Shown in pieces: positions 1-8,992 of a stretch of 64,000 nt of DNA. Made by a program: the position numbers and the translations under genes. The notes below the pieces were generated by a model. That model saw only the letters and a list, made by a program, of their open reading frames with translations, did no database searches and was not told the origin of the DNA. Origin of the DNA: Salisapilia sapeloensis (lineage: Eukaryota; Oomycota; Peronosporomycetes; Peronosporales; Salisapiliaceae); NCBI GenBank assembly GCA_023334545.1, contig JAADVB010000008.1, forward strand, positions 96,019-160,018. The letters run 5' to 3'. Position 1 is the first letter of the stretch. Each line of letters opens with the position of its first letter.

Positions 1-223
1 AGGAAAGATGAAGAAAATATTTATAACTACCATTTGATTGATAAGATTTGGTGGCACCAATGTGCAGGCTAATGGATACACGCATCCTTTAAGTAGCAAA
101 TGTGGATCGTTACATGGGATGAAACTGATTGAATCGTTGCACCGCCGGTCCGACCGGTAGGAGCGTGACGTTTTGTTGAAGTGACAATCGAAAGAAGAGT
201 GCACTAAGTCGCTTTGCGCAAAG

Positions 224-619
224 TCAGACGGTGTGAAACGAGGTCTTACAACGCCAAGGAGGGAGCGGTCGATTGAGAGACATTTTGTTGGTCGAATATA
301 GCGTGCACCTGACATCGAGGTAGTTCAGTCTTCCTGCAAGATAAGAAACGACGTTACGATAGATCATTGCCCAAGTCTTCCCGCCATTTATAGAAACATG
401 AAATAAATCAAGTAGGCATGCATCAAACGAGACAGCGCTAATCTTGATAGTGCCAATCGACAAGGGAAAATGAAGAGCTTCGGATGAATGGAAACTTGAA
501 CCAACTGGAGATGATGCATGTAGCCACTCGGCGAGTGTACTATCCGTCTCTAATCGCGAATAAAAAGCGCAACGGTGTACTCGTGTCAACTCTACTGGAG
601 GCTGCTGTGTCGATTCCAT
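224..619 (-). CDS. Hypothetical protein, 131 aa, unassigned
   Basis: An ATG-initiated open frame of 131 codons reads on the minus strand. I recognise no family. The middle contains a run around SIGTIKISAVSFDACLLDLF that alternates hydrophobic and polar residues as in a beta-sheet protein, and codon use is not obviously random. A CTTGCAG acceptor-like sequence occurs inside the frame (just before the GRLNYLDVR stretch), so the last part may be a separate exon and the true product may differ. No TM segment or signal peptide is evident. It lies 245 bp from the 3' end of the convergent-side aminopeptidase gene and would be transcribed in the same direction. It may also be a gene relic or chance ORF. 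Confidence 0.3.
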   Translation of the reverse strand: MESTQQPPVELTRVHRCAFYSRLETDSTLAEWLHASSPVGSSFHSSEALHFPLSIGTIKISAVSFDACLLDLFHVSINGGKTWAMIYRNVVSYLAGRLNYLDVRCTLYSTNKMSLNRPLPPWRCKTSFHTV

Positions 620-863
620 TCCATTCGATCCAGTTCGTATAGGCGACGGTCATAACCTAGCGCTACAACGTCGCAAGGCAGTCCAGAATGCATGCCAACG
701 ACTTTCGTTAAAGACCTTCGACGTATCGTCAGATCCATTACGATACTTGGCGCTAATGAAAAGCTCTATGCTACTATAAAAATTTCTTGTCAAGTGACGC
801 TTTTGTTTTATTTTCTCATTCGTGATGCGCTCTACCTTCTAGCAAAGTTATATCGCACAACAT

Positions 864-2438
864 CTACCATCCAGCGCCGTCAATTTGCTTCAAAAGACTC
901 TGCATAAACGCCACACCAAATCCAGTCGAACGCTCATCGTCGCTCGTGAACGACGGGAAGGCCATGTCAACGTGGATCCACTTGCCGTTCTGCTCGAACT
1001 CGTCACCCAAGTGGTTCGCAATGAACTGTCCAGCGCACGAGACTTGGCCGTTCAGACGGTCCTTGACCGAGTTCTTCATGTCAGCCACCGTGCTCTTGAA
1101 CTCCTTGCGGAAGAACTCGGGTACGTACGGCATCGGGTGCACCAAGTCACCGCTGTCCTTGCCAGCCTTGACGGCAAAGCCTTCCAACTCCTCGTTGTTC
1201 GTGTACACGGCGCCAATCTCCTTACCCGTGGCAATACCCTGCGCACCCGTAAGCGTCGCCATGTCGACGATGACCTCAGGGCTCAAGTGCTTCACGGCAT
1301 AAGCGACACCGTCTGCGAGCACAAGTCTGCCTTCCGCATCCGTGTTGTTGATTTCAACCGTCTTGCCAGAGTACATGACGTGGATGTCGTCCGGACGAGT
1401 CGAGAGGGCATCAACCGAGTTCTCCGCCATACAGAGCACAGCGTGCAACGGACGCTTGTCCGTCGAATTCTTCGACTGGACAGCAGCTTCGAAGGCGCCG
1501 AGGAGACCGGCAGCGCCACCCATGTCGCGCTTCATGCCGACCATGAAGCCTCCAGTCTTGATGCTGAGTCCTCCCGTGTCGTAGATGATGCCCTTGCCGA
1601 CCATGGCAACACCGCCGTTGGAAGCATTCTGAGGAACGTGGCTGAGGACGATGAGTGCCGGAGGGTGGACTGCAGCCTTGCCGACACCGTAGATGCCACC
1701 AAAGCCTTGCTCACGCAGCTCCTCGCCACGGATAACCGTGATCTTGGCACCAGTACGTTTGGCAACACGTTGGGCTTCCGCGACAAATGCGTCCGAGTGC
1801 ATTTCGTTCGGAGGCGCATCAACTAGTCGAGCAGCGAGTTGGATGCCACGCGCCGTGTGGTGAAGCAAGTTCTTCTCAGCCTCCTGGAGCTGCTCCTCGT
1901 ACACGACGTCTAGCTTATCGTCCTTTTCTTCCACCTCTTGCTCACTCGACTCCGTCGGTAGGCCACTGGACAACTTCTGCTTGTGGTCGTAGAGGAAAGA
2001 GGCCTTGGCGACGGCGCATCCGGCCGCAAACCAAGTGGTCGTGTGCTGCGGCAACGAGAGCACGACGAGCACCTTTTCATCGTCCGAAGCATCACCGGCA
2101 GCGTTCTTGGCCAATGCCTTGTTGTTCTTGACAAAGCTCGCGATGGCGTGCGGACGCGCAGAAGAGTTGCCACGCGACACTTGCGTCGGGAGAGCATGCA
2201 AGCTCACGTGGAGAGGCGTTTCCTGGTCGCGAGGAAGGAGCAGACTGGCCGAAGCACCGCTGTCCGTGCCCGGCGTGAGCGATCCAACGGCGTGTTGCAG
2301 CAAAGATTGCGCGACGTCCGAGGCCTTGAGCGTTTCAAAGAGGAACTTGGACGTAGACGTCTGTTCCTGGAGCTTTTCCAAGGTACCGACGACTAGCACC
2401 TTGTTGATCTTGGAAGTAGCGCTGGCGTAGTTGACCAT
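864..2438 (-). CDS. Leucyl aminopeptidase, M17 family (NPEPL1-like)
   Basis: A metallo-exopeptidase of the M17 (cytosol/leucine aminopeptidase) family that removes N-terminal residues from peptides, normally as a cytosolic hexamer with two metal ions. The 524-residue frame starts at an ATG and has no apparent intron. The C-terminal catalytic half is intact: metal and catalytic ligands K282 and D287 in VGKGIIYDTGG, K294, D305 in MKRDMGG, and D367/E369/R371 in the family signature NTDAEGRLVLADG. The wording VGKG-x-YDTGGLS plus MKRDMGGAA is closer to animal NPEPL1 than to bacterial PepA, an inference from remembered family motifs. The N-terminal half (about residues 1-190) is divergent, as usual for the family, with an acidic linker near 165-180. 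There is no organellar signal I can see. A 258-bp spacer separates it from the divergent PHAX gene. Confidence 0.95.
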   Translation of the reverse strand: MVNYASATSKINKVLVVGTLEKLQEQTSTSKFLFETLKASDVAQSLLQHAVGSLTPGTDSGASASLLLPRDQETPLHVSLHALPTQVSRGNSSARPHAIASFVKNNKALAKNAAGDASDDEKVLVVLSLPQHTTTWFAAGCAVAKASFLYDHKQKLSSGLPTESSEQEVEEKDDKLDVVYEEQLQEAEKNLLHHTARGIQLAARLVDAPPNEMHSDAFVAEAQRVAKRTGAKITVIRGEELREQGFGGIYGVGKAAVHPPALIVLSHVPQNASNGGVAMVGKGIIYDTGGLSIKTGGFMVGMKRDMGGAAGLLGAFEAAVQSKNSTDKRPLHAVLCMAENSVDALSTRPDDIHVMYSGKTVEINNTDAEGRLVLADGVAYAVKHLSPEVIVDMATLTGAQGIATGKEIGAVYTNNEELEGFAVKAGKDSGDLVHPMPYVPEFFRKEFKSTVADMKNSVKDRLNGQVSCAGQFIANHLGDEFEQNGKWIHVDMAFPSFTSDDERSTGFGVAFMQSLLKQIDGAGW

Positions 2439-2696
2439 GATGTTGACACTTGGCAGAAGATCTGTAAATGAGGTTCAAGAATACTTGTCAGACGTGTACC
2501 TCGATACTTGTATAATTGTTCTCATAGTGAAATCTAGATGAATGGAATGTTGTTGATATCATATATACAAGTTGAAGAGATTGTCTTCTAATCAAGGGAT
2601 CTGTAAAGCCACTATTTTGTCCTATATTATAGGTGGATTATACTGTTTTTAGAGAGACGAGCGAGTAAATCGGAATTACGGGTGAGAAGCGTTGGC

Positions 2697-3437
2697 ATGA
2701 GCTCGTCTTCGGCTATCTCGAAGCTGTATCCGTCTGCGACGGAGCCTCAGTCATTGCTACAGAATGCAGCTTCGACACCGAAGAATAAGGTTGGACGGAA
2801 GAATGGGAAGAAGAAAGTGAAGAAGAGTAGTAAGAAAGCTACGACCAAGTCGAATGCTAAGCAAAAGAAGAATGGCATGCCATCCAAAGATACGATGCCA
2901 AAGGTCATTGCGAATCTGCTGGATGAACCCAAGGTAGGATTGATGAAGCGTGTGGTGCAGCAGATTGGCCAGAACGTTGCGTGGGATCTTCTCAAGCGTA
3001 CGCTTCAGATCGAACGGGAAGGTGGGATGTCGAAAACCGACGCTGTGACGGATGGAGAGATTCCGATGGAGGATCGAAGGTCTCCTGGTGGTGTCTATCT
3101 CTATCTACTCAAGCAAGACGTCTCTCCTCTCGTCTATAAAGAGATTTATCGTATTGAAGCAGAGAAGAAGAAGCATGCCAAAGTCCGATCGAGACGTCGG
3201 CGGCGGCAGAAAGAGGACAATGAGATCGTGGATGCAATCGGATTGAATAAGCTGGATATTAGTCAGGAAGAAAAGGACAGACAGCAGAAGACGGAAGAGG
3301 ATTGGAGTGCTCTCTCGCAATTGTATTTAAGTAGGACGTCCGAGAATCGAGATGAGGCCCAAGTGCAGGCTGGCGTTGGGCTACTTGCTTTGCATGGAGA
3401 AGTCGGAGAAGTCGACGAGGAAATGGCAGAATTGTAG
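2697..3437 (+). CDS. PHAX RNA-binding domain protein (snRNA export adaptor-like)
   Basis: A 246-residue protein starting at the first ATG of the frame. An upstream in-frame GTG is not a credible start. The N-terminus (about residues 30-60) is a lysine-rich, NLS-like tract. Residues of roughly 70-140 match the PHAX RNA-binding domain: an IANLLDEPK segment, then MKRVVQQIGQNVAWDLLKRTLQIEREGG, and the RRSPGGVYLYLLKQD hallmark. In animals PHAX bridges capped U snRNA and the export receptor CRM1. A KKKHAKVRSRRRRRQ basic stretch and an acidic C-terminal tail follow. The protein is shorter than animal PHAX (about 390 residues) and I do not see its leucine-rich export signal, so the export-adaptor role is inferred from the RNA-binding domain alone. 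It diverges from the aminopeptidase gene across 258 bp. Confidence 0.8.
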   Translation: MSSSSAISKLYPSATEPQSLLQNAASTPKNKVGRKNGKKKVKKSSKKATTKSNAKQKKNGMPSKDTMPKVIANLLDEPKVGLMKRVVQQIGQNVAWDLLKRTLQIEREGGMSKTDAVTDGEIPMEDRRSPGGVYLYLLKQDVSPLVYKEIYRIEAEKKKHAKVRSRRRRRQKEDNEIVDAIGLNKLDISQEEKDRQQKTEEDWSALSQLYLSRTSENRDEAQVQAGVGLLALHGEVGEVDEEMAEL

Positions 3438-3843
3438 TGAGTAGAATCAAGCAGCAAATGGATCTTGATCTTTGTTATGAATGGAATACTTAATCATCTT
3501 GCTCGAGTAACGTGAATATAAGTTTCCTAGCGACGCGCTTATCTACCAATGCCGACTCACTTTGTAGGAGTGCTAGTCGAATCTAAGCAGCATAGATGAA
3601 CACTTACAGCACGATACTAATTAAGTAAGGTCGTACCAAGACTGGCAGAAGGATTGACAGTGCATAAGTGTGTAAGAGTCGAAAGAGAAATGCTTTGGAG
3701 CTATAGAAGGGATCAATAGATACGTTAGCACTTAAACTGGATCATGGGAAGCTAGTGATCTACCAATTGCTAGCCAAGTGTCCGCATGATTCACTGCTTG
3801 GAGCGAAGTTGACGGTTTCTGGCGCAAGACTATCGCATAAAAA
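3438..3843. other. Intergenic region without a supported gene
   Basis: This covers the 3' flank of the PHAX gene and the spacer before the membrane-protein remnants. Only short overlapping ORFs occur and none resembles a known family. Confidence 0.5.
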
Positions 3844-4547
3844 CTATAATGACATTCTAAAGCTAGTGAAAATAGAAGTCGAGTACCACACGGTAGGAGC
3901 ACAGCAGCAGAGACTGGTGCCGCATTGCAATAGCGCAATAAGGAAGCTGTAGAGGATGCCAGTGATTGTAATGACAAGTACAACAAACTTGAGTAAAACC
4001 AGTTTGTGCCCTGATAAAGGAATTGCTGGGCCTCTTTTACGCAGCAAGAGGTACTTCTGCAGTGATGATATGTATATCAACATCGTTATAAGTGCAGGGA
4101 AGACAGCGATTGCTTCATTGAAGAATTTGTCTCCAGCTGAGCCATAATAAGTTGCCACTGGGATCACGCCACATACAACCTAACTGAAAGCGTTAGTGGA
4201 TATATTTGCAGTCCTGAAACTATCGATTGTACCAGGATTGGCTGCCAAAGTGGAAGTAACAGCTCCTGTGCGATAATAGAGCGCGAGTCAATGGCGGGTT
4301 TCTTGTTCGACTCCTTGATAGCACTGAGCAACGAAAACATGATCGCCTTGTCTGAAGAAGTAGATGCTTTGTGGAACTTGGATGACTTGGAAAGGGCTGA
4401 ATACAACAAGTACGACTCGCCTTTCTCATGCGTTAAAGCACTAGCTCTTGAATTTTCCTTGTTTCTGAAGTATTTCCTCTTATGTTCGAAGTTACCATTA
4501 TGGATTCTTCTCATAACTTCATGACGCATACAATATATTACTGACAA
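3844..4547 (-). pseudogene. Remnants of a membrane protein (possibly transporter)
   Basis: Two adjoining minus-strand frames overlap by a few bases. The downstream one (3844-4167) encodes about 107 residues with at least two clear hydrophobic membrane segments, around AIAVFPALITMLIYI and LKFVVLVITITGILYSFLIALL, separated by a short basic loop. The upstream one (4164-4547) encodes a polar stretch with many Lys and Ser. Neither has a convincing gene start, and no splice pair I could find joins them into a recognisable protein. The arrangement loosely recalls the N-terminal membrane block of ABC-C transporters, but the order of parts does not fit and I do not assign the family. It is most likely a decayed gene. 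It could instead be an intron-containing gene whose exons I failed to connect. Confidence 0.3.
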
Positions 4548-4935
4548 TGCTTCAGCTGTGGTTGGAGCCTAAGTCGTGCTAGCTACTTCTTTGTTAGCTT
4601 TCATTCTATCAATTACAATCGTAGATATATATGCATTGGTACTATGTTCCATCTTTCCACCGTACACGAAGATGGGAATAGAAAGTTAGGTAGAAGCGGT
4701 CTTCCACGAGGGTAATGACTTGAGTACTGGGCAAACATTGATAATGAGTTATAACGCTTGTAGCGCACACTAAGATCAAATTTCGCGGGAAGCACTTCAA
4801 TTTCAACATGAAAAACAATCGAAATGTTAGCAAAGCTTATCAAAGCAGATAGAAGATAAATAATTCATGTCTTCGCAAGTAAAAGTAACTCCAACCCACG
4901 CTTGAAACAAAAATAAAAGTGCGCTGTGACCTTTA

Positions 4936-6930
4936 TTAGTCGATACTTTCCAAATCTTCTCCACTGCTACTCCCACTAATATCCTCCGCATGATAGCTAT
5001 CTCCAGTCATCTGCAGCTCTTCCATCAAATCTTCTTCATTTCTGTCCGTACGTTCCTGATCATCTGCTCCAAAACCTAGGGACCGCATACTTCCACTCAA
5101 CGTCCGTCGCATGACTTCCAAAAACGTTGGATTTCGACGTTCTTCACTCGGAGCTCGCGTTCGCATGGTGTCCAGCTCTGGAAATGTACTAAACGACTGG
5201 TCCGACACGACCGTCGTCTCCTGCTCTGCCGGCCTGTCACTCTCATTCGACTGGTCCAACGCACCAAGCACCGAACGCATAAACCTCGACCTGTCCGACG
5301 CTTCCGATTCCGAGTCCGATCTCTCCCGTGGTGTCCGTGGCGAGTCCAAAGGCGCACTTGCCTCATTCTGGAACGTAAACGGCTCATACCTGCCATTAGG
5401 GTGTGGAGAAGCTGGTCGGGGTCGAAGCAACGGTGTTCGGCTCGTCGCTTCCTCTCGTCCAGCTCTCAGAGAAGAATCACGCAGACCGGTCCGAGAATAA
5501 CGATCTTCCCGACTGCGAGCAGCTACGCTCGTGCCTTCGTCACTTGTACTGGATCGTCCGTCTCGGAAGCGAGAAGCAAAATTGGACAAGGAGCTGGGTG
5601 CGACGATGGCATGGATATGTACGTCGATACTCCGATGGTTCCCATTATCATTGTTGTTGCGAGAGAAACTGGACATGTCTAATAGAGATCGGAATCCAGC
5701 CGACCTGTCACTCGTATCCTCTTCGTCGTGGTCGTATACAGTACTGGAGGACGACCGACGTGGACGCACGCCATTCGTTTCACGATCGAGGCCGTGAGCA
5801 CTGTCAATCAACGCTCTACCTAATCGATCTAGTAAAGGAGCAAGGAGAGATGTATCAGTCGTGTTGGACTGCGTGATACTGGTGGTTGACATGGTTAGAT
5901 CTTCGTCCTCGACTTCGGGAGTGTCGACGGAAGAGTCTCGATCCACCACTTCATTCAGACGTGGGAGAATTTCCTGAATAGCGTCTCGAACATCCCTTAA
6001 TGTGTTTTGGAAGGAAGGAGTTGTACCGTCCGTAGCGTTTCGAACGGTATTATCGATGGAAGCATATGGACTGGACGCTTGGATCGCTGCAGGATGGTGG
6101 ACCGTCGTCGCGACGCGTGGATTGTGGCTACGAGTGTGCGTCCGGAAGGCAGCAATACGATCCGAGTTACGATGAATCCATTCATCCCATCTCGTGGGCC
6201 AGTGGTGGTAATGGATGAAGATTTGCGTGCGAGATACTTGCATAACCGTTGCTTCTAGCCACTGATCGACTGTGTCGAGAGCATCTACCCATTGACCGAC
6301 GTGAAAATCACGATACGAGGCATTGTCTTCCGATGAAGTCGACGTGGATAGCATAGTCTGTAGCGTCAGTAGACCTTGTTGGATCGCTTCTAACTGCTGT
6401 GCACTTTGATCTGTCGATTCTTCCGTCTCTGTTGCCTGTGCAGGTTCTTGCAAGGACGAAAAGTTGAAAGGAGAATCATCGGATTCGGCACTTGGATTCG
6501 CTGTGCCTGGGATATGCGTGAACATGGGCCGATCGCTAGTCGAGTCATTCGATTGAGTTGGCGTAGATGAGCCTGGAGGTGGGGGAGGTCGAGACACGAG
6601 GTGGATGGTATGCTCATTCTGGACAGAGTACGAAGAAAGAAGCGTTCCATCTTTCATCAATTTTCCTATAACACGTACAAGTATGAACAAAGGAACGATG
6701 AGATTGGAAAGAGGGGAGGATGTACCTCGGTAGATGAGTCGCTGGCTTTCGGTCGGAATACGAGTAAGCTCTGCCACGCGCTCGCGAAAGTCGGTGACGG
6801 GCATCGATGTCGTGGCATCTACATGGAAGACGCGTTCATCCAAAAGCTTGACTTTTAGCATAATCGGTTCATCATCGGCAATCGAGATGTCCGAAGCATC
6901 GTCACTCTCCACAACATTTGCTGTCGCCAT
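4936..6930 (-). CDS. Ubiquitin-like domain and Tudor-knot-like protein
   Basis: A protein of 644 residues when spliced. Translation starts at 6930, the first ATG; the frame extends further upstream only through a TTG. An N-terminal ubiquitin-like fold (about residues 25-100: IMLKVKLLDERVFHVDA, RIPTESQRLIYRGKLMKDG, HTIHLVSRPP) is interrupted by an intron at 6666-6725. Removing it restores the canonical IYRGKLMKDG of ubiquitin-like domains. The intron is exactly 60 nt with no stop, so the unspliced frame stays open with 20 extra residues. Around residues 195-250 is a Tudor-knot/chromo-barrel-like module: VGQWVDALDTVDQWLEATV and FIHYHHWPTRWDEWIHRNSDRIA. The remaining C-terminal half is low-complexity, rich in Ser, Arg, Asp and Glu, with an acidic tail. 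An N-terminal UBL in a long disordered protein recalls BAG6/Scythe or ubiquilin-type shuttles, but I see no BAG or UBA domain. The function is unknown. Confidence 0.8.
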   Translation of the reverse strand: MATANVVESDDASDISIADDEPIMLKVKLLDERVFHVDATTSMPVTDFRERVAELTRIPTESQRLIYRGTSSPLSNLIVPLFILVRVIGKLMKDGTLLSSYSVQNEHTIHLVSRPPPPPGSSTPTQSNDSTSDRPMFTHIPGTANPSAESDDSPFNFSSLQEPAQATETEESTDQSAQQLEAIQQGLLTLQTMLSTSTSSEDNASYRDFHVGQWVDALDTVDQWLEATVMQVSRTQIFIHYHHWPTRWDEWIHRNSDRIAAFRTHTRSHNPRVATTVHHPAAIQASSPYASIDNTVRNATDGTTPSFQNTLRDVRDAIQEILPRLNEVVDRDSSVDTPEVEDEDLTMSTTSITQSNTTDTSLLAPLLDRLGRALIDSAHGLDRETNGVRPRRSSSSTVYDHDEEDTSDRSAGFRSLLDMSSFSRNNNDNGNHRSIDVHIHAIVAPSSLSNFASRFRDGRSSTSDEGTSVAARSREDRYSRTGLRDSSLRAGREEATSRTPLLRPRPASPHPNGRYEPFTFQNEASAPLDSPRTPRERSDSESEASDRSRFMRSVLGALDQSNESDRPAEQETTVVSDQSFSTFPELDTMRTRAPSEERRNPTFLEVMRRTLSGSMRSLGFGADDQERTDRNEEDLMEELQMTGDSYHAEDISGSSSGEDLESID
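6666..6725 (-). other. 60-nt in-frame intron (exitron-like) in the UBL gene
   Basis: The minus strand reads GAG|GTACATCC...GTTATAG|GAAAAT. Splicing gives R-G-K-L-M-K-D-G, the expected ubiquitin-like sequence. The segment is 60 nt, a multiple of three, with no in-frame stop, so retention would insert 20 mostly hydrophobic residues into the middle of the UBL fold. Confidence 0.75.
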
Positions 6931-7195
6931 GGTAGTCCGGTTCTTCCAGTACAAAGGCCAAAATGGGAAGTTTTCGACTTCTTTCGAGTATATTTCGCGA
7001 TTACGGAATCACCTAGTGCTCCCATCTGGGTAGAATTATCCGGGCGTTTTCTCTTGGTGACAGACAGGATGGAACATCTGCAATCGGTGGCGTTATTTTT
7101 TACAACCAATCACGAAGGATCATTTCCCACCACATACGCACCAAATCGTGACAACATCACATCCGAGTAGCTTGGACGATCGCGTCTGCACTACC

Positions 7196-8992
7196 ATGCA
7201 TCGCTGGCATCATATCCAGCAGCGTGCATTGCCAAGCATCCGCACGAGACATGCTTCTATGCAATCTAGTTCAAAAAAGCGTGTCACGTTGCGATCCAAG
7301 CTATGGATGCCTACTTTAAAGAAAGCTCCGAATGCAGAGGCATCGATTGCAAGCCATCAATTGCTACTTCGAGGAGGTTTTATTCGAAAAAATAACTCTC
7401 CTGGGCTCTTTTCTTTCCTGCCCATGGGTACAAGAGTGCTGAATAAGTTACAAGCCATCATTGAAGACGAAATGGATGCTGTTGATGGGCAAAAGCTCGA
7501 CTTGCCACTCTTAATACCGAAAGAGTTATGGGAAGTCAGTGGTCGATGGGATTCCAAGACAAGTGAACTTATGCGAATGAAAGACCGCCATGAGAGTGAA
7601 TTTACACTAGCTCCGACGCATGAGGAGAGCATTACAGACCTCGTGGCGAATAACTACACGCTCTCCACTTCATCCATAGACCGTGCCAATCCACCATCTC
7701 TTCGTCTTTATCAGATCGGTCGCAAGTTTCGAGACGAAATTCGTCCAAGATTTGGTCTCTTACGAGCGAGAGAATTTATTATGAAAGACATGTACGCATT
7801 CGACGTGTCCTCTGAAGCAGCCTTGACTACGTACCATGATGTAGCAGCAGCCTATCACCGTATTCTGGAAGACAGGCTACAACTAGATGGACATATCGCC
7901 AAGGTAGATGCTGATTCGGGAGAAATTGGTGGCAACTTGTCACAGGAATTCCACGTACTGAGCGACGTTGGGGAGGACGCTTTGTTGCTTTGTGATAACA
8001 ACGACTGCAAGTATGCTGCGAATGTGGAGAAAGCTATCAGCTGTTCTGACACCTCTTTCGTATCGAAAGACGAGGCATCTTTGCTTGCTGACCTGATGGA
8101 AGGTAGATCTACTGCCGATACCATCGTATCGGAGATCATTCGCAACCATCACAAGGTCAAAGCACATGTTGTGCACGTTTCGGATTCAAAGAGCGATAGC
8201 GCGTACTCTATCATCGTCTTGACGGCTCCAGATATGGATCTGAATCCGATTTTCATGACATCCTTTTGCTCGGACGAGCTCCAACTAGCTGATGCTTCCA
8301 TTCGATCTATCAAGTCTCTGTCCCCAGACAATTCTGCTCCATCGGGCTGGAAAGCTGTATGCATCGACACGTCCCTCATCAGCCCAGACACGGACAGTAG
8401 CAGAGCCAAGGACAATCATGTCCATATCGGAACGTTCCGTAGCGCGCAGGAAGGCGATACATGTGCACATTGTAACGAAGGTAAACTGCATGCCAAGCGA
8501 GGTATTGAAGTCGGTCATGTCTTTTACCTTGGGACCAAGTACTCGACCCCATTCCAAGCATCCTTTGATGAGAACATTCCTTTCGAAATGGGATGCTATG
8601 GCATGGGTTTGACCCGCCTCTTGGCTGGTATCGTGGAGGCGAGTCATGACAAGTTTGGCGTCGTTTGGCCCATGGCCATTGCTCCTTTCCATGTCTGTGT
8701 CTTGTCTACGAACGCCGCCTTCGCAGATGACACGATGCAGTTGAGTGAAGAGCTGCGATCGCAGTTAAACGCTGATGTTCTGCTGGATGACCGGTGGCAG
8801 GAGAGAGCAGGTGTGAAGCTTGCTGATAGTGAGCTTAGTGGTGTTCCTTTCCGTGTGGTGGTGGGGAAAAAGTTTGGAGAAGATAGACAGGTGGAAGTGT
8901 TGCGTCGAAGGGATATGACGAAATCGTTTGTCAAAGTGGAAGAAGTGTGCGACCACCTTGCGATGTGGATCAAAGAAGAGAGCAATAGATAG
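7196..8992 (+). CDS. Prolyl-tRNA synthetase, bacterial/organellar type
   Basis: A class II aminoacyl-tRNA synthetase that charges tRNA-Pro. It is probably mitochondrial, because it is of the bacterial type and carries about 55 basic, Ser-rich residues before the catalytic core, like a transit peptide. The start is the ATG at 7196 (598 residues); the frame reaches further upstream only through a GTG. Visible class II elements are the entry segment LLLRGGFIRKNNSPGLFSFLPMG (about 60-82), the TLAPTHEESI substrate loop, motif 2 around IGRKFRDEIRPRFGLLRAREF, and motif 3 EMGCYGMGLTRLLAG (about 465-480). A segment between motifs 2 and 3 (about residues 240-420) corresponds to the bacterial-type editing insertion and is divergent. 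The C-terminus (APFHVCVLS onwards) is the anticodon-binding domain. It diverges from the UBL gene with about 265 bp between the two ATGs. Confidence 0.95.
   Translation: MHRWHHIQQRALPSIRTRHASMQSSSKKRVTLRSKLWMPTLKKAPNAEASIASHQLLLRGGFIRKNNSPGLFSFLPMGTRVLNKLQAIIEDEMDAVDGQKLDLPLLIPKELWEVSGRWDSKTSELMRMKDRHESEFTLAPTHEESITDLVANNYTLSTSSIDRANPPSLRLYQIGRKFRDEIRPRFGLLRAREFIMKDMYAFDVSSEAALTTYHDVAAAYHRILEDRLQLDGHIAKVDADSGEIGGNLSQEFHVLSDVGEDALLLCDNNDCKYAANVEKAISCSDTSFVSKDEASLLADLMEGRSTADTIVSEIIRNHHKVKAHVVHVSDSKSDSAYSIIVLTAPDMDLNPIFMTSFCSDELQLADASIRSIKSLSPDNSAPSGWKAVCIDTSLISPDTDSSRAKDNHVHIGTFRSAQEGDTCAHCNEGKLHAKRGIEVGHVFYLGTKYSTPFQASFDENIPFEMGCYGMGLTRLLAGIVEASHDKFGVVWPMAIAPFHVCVLSTNAAFADDTMQLSEELRSQLNADVLLDDRWQERAGVKLADSELSGVPFRVVVGKKFGEDRQVEVLRRRDMTKSFVKVEEVCDHLAMWIKEESNR

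Noticed and set aside
885-1826. Long plus-strand ORF opposite the M17 aminopeptidase
   Set aside because: It mirrors the codon structure of the conserved peptidase on the other strand, is Arg/Val/His-rich, and has no domain.
3732-4547. ABC-C transporter assignment for the membrane remnants
   Set aside because: Order of segments is wrong for that family and no nucleotide-binding domain is near.
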